64,000 nt of DNA from Diphasiastrum complanatum (lineage: Eukaryota; Streptophyta; Lycopodiopsida; Lycopodiales; Lycopodiaceae), in assembly GCA_029204225.1 (NCBI GenBank), contig CM055106.1, positions 43,313,003 through 43,377,002 on the forward strand, given 5' to 3'. The position numbers and the translations under genes are program-made. Shown here piece after piece: positions 1 to 7,432 of the stretch (position 1 is the stretch's first letter; every line of letters starts with the position of its first letter). The notes under the pieces were generated by a model, which saw nothing but the letters and a program-made list of their open reading frames with translations, was not told where the DNA came from and ran no database searches.

Positions 1-326
1 TGCCAATTCGTATTACTATTGTCATGAAAGATTCAACAGATTCATAAACAATACTACAGAAATTGATCAGATATTGGCTCGTCGACTTGAGATGCTATAA
101 TCCTTTGAAAAGCCTGACTGATAATGTTGGTCGAGAGTTAGAGCTTAATTTATACCACCTCGCTCGGTCTCGCTCGCTGCAATTTCCTCCAGGCTGCTCC
201 ACTAAGACTCCACAACCTAATCGTCTAGATCTTCTGGCCCTACAATAAATCAAATTCTCGATGAATCATCATCATCTTGGGCTTGAGGCGCAGTTGATAC
301 ACCAGCGCTAGCATAGCAAGGAGACG
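1..326. other. unassigned sequence left of the palindrome
   Basis: No recognisable domain or repeat copy is visible. A 61-codon open frame (63-248) has no family signature and no partner elsewhere in the window, so it is not called as a gene. Homology with the right arm of the large palindrome starts at about 327. Confidence 0.4.
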
Positions 327-556
327 CTAAAATATCTTTTCAAGGCCTTTCCACTCAAACATCTTCCTCGACACTAAAATATCTTTTCAAGGCCTTTCCA
401 CTCATTTTTGTCTAAGGACTATTGGCATTCGCATCTTCACAGCTTGGGGGGACTCAAATGCACTCCTCTCAAATGGAATCTCTACTTGAGGTCCCCCATA
501 TGCATCCGAGGACGTTTCGCTGAGGAAGGTCTTTCATCCAAGAATGGTAGCCTAAG
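327..556 (-). repeat. outer end of left palindrome arm, cut by Gypsy insertion
   Basis: This stretch is the reverse complement of about 19528-19736. It continues at 12080 once the Gypsy insertion is removed. It contains a tandem duplication of about 47 bp (327-373, then 374 onward) built on the text CTAAAATATCTTTTCAAGG. The right arm carries the same text in less complete form. Confidence 0.85.
552..556. repeat. target-site duplication, left copy (CTAAG)
   Basis: CTAAG directly precedes the LTR start TGTTGTAAAG and is repeated directly after the LTR end CGGCGCAACA at 12075-12079. The right palindrome arm keeps the uninterrupted site (CTTAG on the plus strand, 19523-19527), which fixes the insertion point to the base. 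Confidence 0.97.
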
Positions 557-737
557 TGTTGTAAAGCTGACTCAGGTGCACCCAACGTGCCCTGTAAGAC
601 TCTAAGGGGTGACACTCCCTAAAGTCCCAGAGCAAGTTAGAACGTCAAGGACTGAGCCTCCGACCTGTGGTGAGCCAGTCAAGTAGTCACAAGTCATGAG
701 CTAGCTCTGGAGCTCGAGTCATGGCCTAGTCAGGAAG
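557..737 (+). repeat. outer Gypsy 5' LTR, first part
   Basis: These 181 bp are identical to 11157-11337 of the 3' LTR. The LTR is interrupted after CAGGAAG by the reverse-oriented nested element and resumes at 5981. Confidence 0.95.
733..737. repeat. target-site duplication of nested element, left copy (GGAAG)
   Basis: GGAAG lies directly before TGTTGCGCC (738) and again directly after the far end of the nested element at 5976-5980. The uninterrupted 3' LTR has GGAAG once, followed by CAAGTTGATT. Confidence 0.97.
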
Positions 738-1657
738 TGTTGCGCCGGCGCCTCAAAGGGCGCTGGGACTTGAGCGGTTTCCCCAACACGCGCTTAAGTC
801 TAACATTCATCCATCATGCACTTACGTAAAAGCCAGCTCAGAATCGTAACAAGCTTAACCATTCAGACTTAAGAAAACTGGAATCCCAACCAACCCGAAA
901 GCCAACTCAGAATCCGTCCCCAAAAGGTAACCAAAGGCAAAGACAAGCCACACATGAAACCCAAGGCATAGTGGTCGCCAAACTGACCAATTGGCATAGC
1001 GGCAAGCCCCATGTCGATGACAGGGACCCTTAGGCGCCAGCGACGCAAAAAGGTTGTAGTAAGGGTCCTTCCACTTGGACCAGTCCCGGAGGCGAAACCG
1101 AAATGGTAATCATCCCCAAGGATCAACTTTATTATATTTGGAAGAGGTTACATTCATACATAGACTGACCGGTCTCGGGGCCACCAACACGTGCTGGGCA
1201 TTGTGCCTGGCTCGTGCTGGTAGAGGGAGCTGAGACCTGGCGACTGGATTCCTGGCCATGGTTGAGCTGCCCAAGTTTCTGTCTGCCGGACTCCCCCTAT
1301 ATTTTTGCTGTGATTCGGCGCACCCCCTCTGGTTTGAAACATAGTGCTTTCTGGTAAAGCACGCTTTTTAGGACTTAGTTTTTATTCTGCTGATTAAGCC
1401 TGGCATGCCTGGCAGAATCAGTCTGGCTCCCGGACATGGGTCCCGGGAGCCGTCCCGGCGGCCGAATCAACCTGCTTTCCTGACTAGGCCATGACTCGAG
1501 CTCCAGAGCTAGCTCATGACTTTGTGACTACTTGACTGGCTCACCACAGGTCGGAGGCTCAGTCCTTGACATTCTAACTTGCTCTGGGACCTTAGGGAGT
1601 GTCACCCCTTTGAGTCTTACAGGGCACGCTGGGTGTACCCAAGTCAGCTTTACAACA
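738..1657 (-). repeat. 3' LTR of inner Gypsy element
   Basis: This 920-bp LTR differs from 5056-5975 at 9 positions by my count. Two pairs of differences are adjacent (near 1257-1260 and 1301-1305). At those sites the 5' LTR matches the outer element, so this copy holds the derived bases. Confidence 0.95.
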
Positions 1658-1672
1658 TCCTCCCCTCGTTTG
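1658..1672 (-). other. polypurine tract of inner element
   Basis: On the minus strand AAACGAGGGGAGGA directly abuts the start of the 3' LTR. This matches the tract before the outer 3' LTR and is the expected plus-strand priming site. Confidence 0.85.
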
Positions 1673-2024
1673 AGAAAGCTGATGTCCTCATCAGGGCCAA
1701 ACTAGAACCTAAGACTCATGGCACGGGCTTAATTCACCGGCCAGACTTTAGTCACATATACAAGGGCACGGGCTTGATTCACCGGCCAAAGGAAACCAAC
1801 TGTAAAGCAGAGTAATGATATTGTGTTTTACACCCAGCACAGGAAAAGTGTGGATCTAGTTCACTTACGTAAAACCTGTGTGAAGCGGCTGCACTTAGAC
1901 ATCAAACTGAAGCTCACTCCTCAATGAGAAATGCGGCTTACTTTATTAGCATGAAAGAAACAGGTACTCACGGCTCCCTTAAGCCTCAGATATGTCGTTG
2001 TCGTCGCACATCTGGATGAGTCCC
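1673..2024 (-). other. 3' untranslated region of inner element
   Basis: Blocks match the outer element's 3' untranslated region (10916-11146), for example the texts around GTTTTACGTAAGTGAACT and CCGGTGAATTAAGCCCG. The latter block is duplicated here (about 1729-1742 and 1768-1781), a small tandem duplication not seen in the outer copy. Confidence 0.7.
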
Positions 2025-2468
2025 CTAGGACTCTAGATATTTCGTTTGGTCGTCCAGGTTGAGCTCCTTGAGCTCTGCATCGGCACTTAGATTCACCTTT
2101 GACGTGGAAACTGCAGGCAATGTTGGCTCCATTTGACCTCGCGTCAACTGGTTTGTCACTGTTGGATGTCTTTCATTAAAAAGGTGAGTTTTCGCTTGGT
2201 CACACAAGGTGAGCTCTTTGAGCTCTGCATCGGCACTTGAATTCACCTTTGATGTAGAGACTATAGGCAATTTTGGCTCCATTTGTTCCCGTGTCAGCTG
2301 GTCTGTCACTGTTGGTTGTCCTTCGTTAAATGGGTGAATGAGATTGGGAGGAATGGTTGGCTCAGGTTCATTTGTGTCGTTCTTTTCTAGTTGGTCCCCT
2401 GGCACAAGGTCTCCTGCCATTATATAATAACACAAGATTAACCCCTTTTGCCAAGAAGGCCACCACAT
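2025..2468 (-). CDS. tail ORF with tandem 50-residue repeat (inner element)
   Basis: This 147-codon frame follows the protease-like domain and overlaps its end in another frame. Residues 45-94 and 95-144 are a tandem duplication of exactly 50 residues, rich in Glu, Leu, Thr and Ser (shared text includes STSKVN and ADAELKEL). The DNA units are about 2187-2336 and 2037-2186. The first 44 residues partly shadow the preceding frame, so the true protein probably joins the gag-protease frame by a shift in 2368-2468. No domain is recognised. It occupies the place where RT would start in a normal pol. Both repeats have stayed open, which hints at recent selection or recent origin. Confidence 0.55.
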   Translation of the reverse strand: MWWPSWQKGLILCYYIMAGDLVPGDQLEKNDTNEPEPTIPPNLIHPFNEGQPTVTDQLTREQMEPKLPIVSTSKVNSSADAELKELTLCDQAKTHLFNERHPTVTNQLTRGQMEPTLPAVSTSKVNLSADAELKELNLDDQTKYLES

Positions 2469-3141
2469 GTTCGTTAAACCAACTTAATCCCAAAATAGCG
2501 TCGAAGGCATCCATCTTCAAGATTGTGAACGTTAGTCGATTCTTCCAGGCTCCCAGAGAGATTGGTAAGTTGGTTGCCAATCTACAAGTGGTCATTGTAC
2601 CTTTCGCGGTCTCCACACAAATAGGAGTCACATTCTCTTCACATTGGATGTCCAATTCTCCTGTCAGTTTTTCTGACAAGTAGTTATGTGACGCCCCCAG
2701 GTCTACCATGAAGTAAATGATCTTGCCTTGAATACAGCCTTTCAGGTACAATAACTTGGATCCCCTCGCAGGAGTCGCCATAAGATGTTCACGATAAGCC
2801 GCAAGTGCCCCTATCTGTTGCAAGGCATTCAGGTCAGACTCCGTCAAATCCGTTTCTGGGTCCTCTTCATCATCTTGTTCACCATCTTCTTGATCAAATG
2901 CCTCTCTCTCCATCCTATCAAATCCTTCAATGGCAGCCATGATTTGCTTATTCAATGGTTTGGGGCATGATCTCCAAGAGTGACCTTGCTGATGACAGTT
3001 GAAGCAACGCATGGAACTGCCCACTGTTGGTGAGCTGTTGCTGTGACTAGTCGAAGGTCCAACATTGTTTCTTCTCTGGAACATGTTCCCTCCATTGTTG
3101 CCTTGGTTGCCAAACCCTGTTTTTGTTGGGAATTTATTCAC
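2368..3141 (-). CDS. gag: zinc knuckle plus aspartic-protease-like region of inner Gypsy element
   Basis: The 257-codon frame begins just after the gag frame; the first codon is GTG, so the real start is upstream in gag. Residues 46-59 form a CX2CX4HX4C zinc knuckle (C46, C49, H54, C59), the nucleic-acid-binding end of Gag. An acidic linker follows (about 80-105), then a retropepsin-like domain with flap-side text ETAKG and the LGLSWFNEH block. The catalytic signature reads D147-L148-G149-A150 instead of D-S/T-G, so proteolysis may be impaired. The gag frame changes to this one near a run of six C on the plus strand (3177-3182), consistent with a one-base indel. No RT follows. Confidence 0.85.
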   Translation of the reverse strand: MNKFPTKTGFGNQGNNGGNMFQRRNNVGPSTSHSNSSPTVGSSMRCFNCHQQGHSWRSCPKPLNKQIMAAIEGFDRMEREAFDQEDGEQDDEEDPETDLTESDLNALQQIGALAAYREHLMATPARGSKLLYLKGCIQGKIIYFMVDLGASHNYLSEKLTGELDIQCEENVTPICVETAKGTMTTCRLATNLPISLGAWKNRLTFTILKMDAFDAILGLSWFNEHVVAFLAKGVNLVLLYNGRRPCARGPTRKERHK

Positions 3142-4073
3142 GCTACTCGAGGCTTGGTTGCCATTTGGAGCTGAGTCCCCCCTTGAAAAGAAGCTCGGAC
3201 TCGCTCTGGATCCACTAAATACTCTTGTTGAGGTTGCGGGAGCAGCTGTGCCAATGTGCTCTCATAATCACAAACCATTTCAGCCGCTCGAATAGTTGAA
3301 TTGAAATCATGGGGCATGTAGCTGTCTATCGCACGTCGGGTCCAAGATTGCATTCCAGACAATAGGTAATGCGTTTTGTCCGCCTCGGACATATCTTCAA
3401 TAACCCATACACTCTGTCTGAATCTATTGAGGTACTCTCGCAATGACCCTTTCTGTTTGAGCCCCGATAATTCTGTCCTCAATCTCATGTGTGAATCCTT
3501 CGGTATGAACTCCTCTCGTAACGCGGCTTTGAATGCGTCCCATGTTTGAAAATGCATTCCTGCCATCCGGTACCAATTCGTAGTGTAGCCCTCAAAATAT
3601 GCTAATGCCAAGTCAGTTCTTTCTTCCTCAGGAGTGTTCATTAGACGGAAGTAATGGTCCATGTGAAACAACCAATCTTCCACAACTCGAATGTCACGCT
3701 CTCCTTTGAAAGTAGGTGGTGCTTTCACTTTGGCAGTCTTTCTTGGGCCCTCCGTGGTTCGCGCTCGTGGTTCTCTTGGTATCTGTGGAGGAGGCGCCAC
3801 TGCATTCTCCCTAGTTGCTTCCAACTCTTCAAATCTGGCTTCGAGCTGTGTTAGCCCGTCTCTCATTTCTCTAGCAAGGTTAATTTGGGTAAGATTCATG
3901 GCTCGCAAGGATGTTTGCCATTCTTTCCTTTCGGTTTCTCTATCCTTCTTCACCTCACTAAGCATAGCCGTCATTGCGCTTGATAAGTATTGCCGCATCT
4001 TCACTTCAAAGAGGTCCTGTTGTGCCTCTGGCAAGGGTTCATCTCTTGGTGTAGGTTCAGAAGGGCCACCCAT
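3138..4073 (-). CDS. gag: Gag capsid-like polyprotein of inner Gypsy element
   Basis: This 311-codon frame encodes a plant Ty3/Gypsy Gag. The N-terminal part is charged and probably coiled coil (about 20-90), followed by a basic proline-rich linker. The retrotransposon Gag core then runs about 115-260, with the text DWLFHMDHYFRLM, a TTNWYRM block, an LREEFIP block and an LREYLNRFR block. Gag assembles the cytoplasmic particle that packages element RNA. The frame is open upstream of the chosen ATG into ALHEE, and another short frame with its own ATG covers 4001-4222, so the true start may be near 4222 with a shift. It ends in TGA directly at the zinc-knuckle frame. This is the only Gypsy-type Gag core in the chromovirus complex. 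Confidence 0.88.
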   Translation of the reverse strand: MGGPSEPTPRDEPLPEAQQDLFEVKMRQYLSSAMTAMLSEVKKDRETERKEWQTSLRAMNLTQINLAREMRDGLTQLEARFEELEATRENAVAPPPQIPREPRARTTEGPRKTAKVKAPPTFKGERDIRVVEDWLFHMDHYFRLMNTPEEERTDLALAYFEGYTTNWYRMAGMHFQTWDAFKAALREEFIPKDSHMRLRTELSGLKQKGSLREYLNRFRQSVWVIEDMSEADKTHYLLSGMQSWTRRAIDSYMPHDFNSTIRAAEMVCDYESTLAQLLPQPQQEYLVDPERVRASFQGGTQLQMATKPRVA

Positions 4074-4223
4074 CTCTTCATGGAGGGCGCCACTGTGGAG
4101 TGCATACGCTCTTTCTTTCTCGACATGGACCTGGTGCCATCTCGATGCATGCGAGAGCTGTATCCTCGAGTCAGCTCTTCTCCGTCCGTCAGTGCTCGTA
4201 ACTCTTCAAGATGGTCCTCCATT

Positions 4224-5040
4224 ATAGTCAGAGGTGTACTTCCAACAGATTATCGCCTCAATCCTTTTTATATTTGAAGCTCTCCCTTCTGTCAGCCGGG
4301 CCCCACAGCTCTCTTTTCTTCTTTATTAAATCAGCTTCAATGAAAATATCCCTTCCTCAAACTTAGCACGCCCACATCACCTGAGAGCCAAGTAGGAACC
4401 AGGTCATTTGTGTCCAAGCAAGCACACGACAAACGGAACATACCAACCAAAGCAAACACAGAGGATCCTTCTCAAGCCACAAACCCCCCTTGAGACCGGA
4501 CGTAGGACCTTTGCCTAGCCGCGCCCACACAAATCTATCACAGAATTAGCCCACGGGGAAACATCCATCCAACCATCCGTGCTTTCACCATTAAGCAGCA
4601 CATTGCCTCAGTCACGCCCCACCACTTTTTGGTCGATAGCCCTTATAGCTAAATGATCGGCAGCTATCCCGCACCGGCAGCTAACCACCCGTGCTTTACA
4701 CCCGAATTCGAGCAGCATCTCTGTATCAATGGTTAACCCGTACAGTTCGAATATGTCGCCCCGCACCCCACAAGGTACAGACCGTGCTTTCACCTACCTA
4801 GGCAGCACTTTGCCTCATCCGTCCTACGTGCAGACAGCGCCAGGCCCGAACCGCGAGAACTGACCGTGCTTACACCTCGAGGGCAGCACTTTGACTCATC
4901 AAGTCCGCCGTTCTGCCGACCACCCCGACCGTGGACGCACCCGTGCTTACACTGTGGGCAGCACCTTGCGCAACGGTTGTCCTGACAAATCCCAAAAACG
5001 TGGCCATCCCTGTGAAACTTGCGTAGCTGACCGGCTAGTC
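4224..5040 (-). other. 5' leader of inner element
   Basis: From the primer site to about 4480 the leader is almost identical to the outer element's leader, then the two diverge before the coding regions. The divergent part includes a polypurine stretch near 4311-4330. Short frames in the leader (4608-4793, 4790-5128) also exist in the outer element, but only because the DNA is nearly identical. One of them runs through the primer site and LTR, so they are not called as genes. Confidence 0.75.
4579..4964 (-). repeat. five-unit hairpin array in inner leader
   Basis: Five units with the minus-strand consensus GTGCTGCC, short spacer, GGTGTAAGCACGG lie between 4579-4601 and 4943-4964. Each can pair GTGCT with AGCAC, and several have self-complementary centres such as CTCGAG or CCTAGG. 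The same five units occur in the outer leader at 6809-7194. Confidence 0.8.
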
Positions 5041-5053
5041 GGCTCTGATACCA
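5041..5053 (-). other. primer-binding site (Met-tRNA type), inner element
   Basis: On the minus strand TGGTATCAGAGCC lies two bases inside the 5' LTR end. It is complementary to the 3' end of plant initiator Met-tRNA and primes minus-strand DNA synthesis. Confidence 0.92.
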
Positions 5054-5055
5054 CA

Positions 5056-5975
5056 TGTTGCGCCGGCGCCTCAAAGGGCGCTGGGACTTGAGCGGTTTCC
5101 CCAACACGCACTTAAGTCTAACATTCATCCATCATGCACTTACGTAAAAGCCAACTCAGAATCGTAACAAGCTTAACCATTCAGACTTAAGAAAACTGGA
5201 ATCCCAACCAACCCGAAAGCCAACTCAGAATCCGTCCCCAAAAGGTAACCAAAGGCAAAGACAAGCCACACATGAAACCCAAGGCATAGTGGTCGCCAAA
5301 CTGACCAATTGGCATAGCGGCAAGCCCCATGTCGATGACAGGGACCCTTAGGCGCCAGCGACGCAAAAAGGTTGTAGTAAGGGTCCTTCCACTTGGACCA
5401 GTCCCGGAGGCGAAACCGAAATGGTAATCATCCCCAAGGATCAACTTTATTATATTTGGAAGAGGTTACATTCATACATAGACTGACCGGTCTCGGGGCC
5501 ACCAACACGTGCTGGGCATTGTGCCTGGCTCGTGCTGGTAGAGGGAGCTGAGACCTGGCGACTGGATTCCTGGCGCTGGTTGAGCTGCCCAAGTTTCTGT
5601 CTGCCGGACTCCCCCTATAGTTCTGCTGTGATTCGGCGCACCCCCTCTGGTTTGAAACATAGTGCTTTCTGGTAAAGCACGCTTTTTAGGACTTAGTTTT
5701 TATTCTGCTGATTAAGCCTGGCATGCCTGGCAGAATCAGTCTGGCTCCCGGACATGGGTCCCGGGAGCCGTCCTGGCGGCCGAATCAACCTGCTTTCCTG
5801 ACTAGGCCATGACTCGAGCTCCAGAGCTAGCTCATTACTTTGTGACTACTTGACTGGCTCACCACAGGTCGGAGGCTCAGTCCTTGACATTCTAACTTGC
5901 TCTGGGACCTTAGGGAGTGTCACCCCTTTGAGTCTTACAGGGCACGCTGGGTGCACCCAAGTCAGCTTTACAACA
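5056..5975 (-). repeat. 5' LTR of inner Gypsy element
   Basis: This 920-bp LTR runs from CAACA-ended (5056 side) to TGTTG-started (5975 side) on the minus strand. It differs from its partner at about 1% of positions. On the minus strand, AATAAA-type text sits in the middle, as in the outer LTR. Confidence 0.95.
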
Positions 5976-5980
5976 GGAAG
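5976..5980. repeat. target-site duplication of nested element, right copy (GGAAG)
   Basis: This is the second GGAAG, followed by CAAGTTGATT, where the outer 5' LTR resumes. Confidence 0.97.
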
Positions 5981-6717
5981 CAAGTTGATTCTGCCACCGG
6001 AACAGCTCCCGGGACCCATGTCCGGGAGCCAGACTGATTCTGCCAGGCTTGCCAGGCTTAATCAGCAAAATAAAAACTAAGTCCCAAAAAGCGTGCTTTA
6101 CCAGAAAGCACTATGTTTCAGAACAGAGGGGGTGCGCCGAATCACAGCAGAACTATAGGGGGAGTCCGGCAGACAGAAACTTGGGCAGCTCAACCAGCGC
6201 CAGGAATCCAGTCGCCAGGTCTCAGCTCCCTCTACCAGCACGAGCCAGGCACAATGCCCAGCACGTGTTGGTGGCCCCGAGATCGGTCAGTCTATGTATG
6301 AATGTAACCTCTTCCAAATCTAATAAAGTTGATCCTTGGGGATGATTACCATTTCGGTTTCGCCTCCGGGACTGGTCCAAGTGGAAGGACCCTTACTACA
6401 ACCTTTTTGCGTCGCTGGCGCCTAAGGGTCCCTGTCATCGACATGGGGCTTGCCGCTATGCCAATTGGTCAGTTTGGCGACCACTATGCCTTGGGTTTCA
6501 TGTGTGGCTTGTCTTTGCCTTTGGTTATCTTTTGGGGACGGATTCGGAGTTGGCTTTCGGGTTGGTTGGGATTCCAGTTTTCTTAAGTCTGAATGGTTAA
6601 GCTTGTTACGATTCTGAGTTGGCTTTTACGTAAGTGCATGATGGATGAATGTTAGACTTAAGCGCGTGTTGGGGAAACCGCTCAAGTCCCAGCGCCCTTT
6701 GAGGCGCCGGCGCAACA
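5981..6717 (+). repeat. outer Gypsy 5' LTR, second part
   Basis: Together with 557-737 this rebuilds a 918-bp LTR equal in length to the 3' LTR. The three differences from the 3' LTR that I count all fall in this part. It ends CGGCGCAACA, two bases before the primer site. Confidence 0.95.
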
Positions 6718-6719
6718 TG

Positions 6720-6732
6720 TGGTATCAGAGCC
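6720..6732 (+). other. primer-binding site (Met-tRNA type), outer element
   Basis: TGGTATCAGAGCC lies two bases after the 5' LTR. It is identical to the site in the inner element. Confidence 0.93.
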
Positions 6733-6808
6733 GACTAGCCGGTCAGCTACGCAAGTCTCACAGGGATGGCCACGTTTTTGGGATTTGTCAGGACAACCGT
6801 TGCGCAAG

Positions 6809-7194
6809 GTGCTGCCCACAGTGTAAGCACGGGTGCGTCCACGGTCGGGGTGGTCGGCAGAACGGGGGACTTGATGAGTCAAAGTGCTGCCCTCGAGGTG
6901 TAAGCACGGTCAGTTCTCGCGGTTCGGGCCTGGCGCTGTCTGCACGTAGGACGGATGAGGCAAAGTGCTGCCTAGGTAGGTGAAAGCACGGTCTGTACCT
7001 TGTGGGGTGCGGGGCGACATATTCGAACTGTACGGGTTAACCATTGATACAGAGATGCTGCTCGAATTCGGGTGTAAAGCACGGGTGGTTAGCTGCCGGT
7101 GCGGGATAGCTGCCGATCGTTTAGCTATAAGGGCTATCGACCAAAAAGTGGTGGGGCGTGACTGAGGCAATGTGCTGCTTAATGGTGAAAGCAC
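6809..7194 (+). repeat. five-unit hairpin array in outer leader
   Basis: The units lie at 6809-6830, 6884-6907, 6965-6989, 7055-7082 and 7172-7194. The consensus is AAGTGCTGCC, 4-9 nt, GGTGTAAGCACGG. GTGCT pairs with AGCAC in units 1, 2, 3 and 5; unit 4 starts ATGCT. Spacing grows from 75 to 117 bp. The centres CCTCGAGG, CCTAGG and CGAATTCG are palindromic. The position between primer site and coding region is where retroelements carry RNA dimerisation and packaging signals; that role is inference. Confidence 0.8.
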
Positions 7195-7432
7195 GGATGG
7201 TTGGATGGATGTTTCCCCGTGGGCTAATTCTGTGATAGATTTGTGTGGGTGCGGCTAGGCAAAGGTCCTACGTCCGGTCTCAAGGGGAATGTGACTTGAG
7301 AGGGATCCTCTGTTTAGCTTTGGTTGGTATGTTTGTTTGTGGTGTGCTTGCCTGGACCTGAATTATCCCTGACTACTTCTTTTGATCCAGGTGATTTGAT
7401 CTAGTTGGGAGTTGTGAGAGGAGCTTACATTT
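7195..7432 (+). other. end of outer leader, pol start region
   Basis: The sequence remains homologous to the inner leader up to about 7400 and then diverges. No Gag-like frame exists here. Pol opens at ATG 7433 directly after this region. Confidence 0.7.

Larger units (their letters stand above)
738..5975 (-). mobile_element. gag-protease-only Gypsy LTR retrotransposon nested in its relative's LTR (inner element)
   Basis: The element is bounded by two 920-bp LTRs with a 5-bp GGAAG target duplication, and lies in reverse orientation inside the outer element's 5' LTR. It shares with the outer element the LTR (about 97% identical by eye), the primer site, several hundred bp of leader, the polypurine tract and parts of the 3' untranslated region. 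The interior is 3.4 kb and encodes Gag, a zinc knuckle and an aspartic-protease-like domain, then a tail with a tandem 50-residue repeat. There is no RT, RNase H or integrase. Its protease region is clearly divergent from the outer element's, so it is not a simple recent deletion of that copy. It resembles the plant elements described as terminal-repeat elements carrying only Gag. Confidence 0.93.

Noticed and set aside
2357..4277. Plus-strand frames of 66-178 codons
   Set aside because: Shadows of gag and protease on the minus strand.
6645..6983. 112-codon Cys/Arg-rich frame across LTR end, primer site and leader (also 4790-5128)
   Set aside because: It crosses the primer site and the hairpin array; its Cys-Cys repeats come from the GTGCTGCC units. 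Identity between copies is at DNA level.
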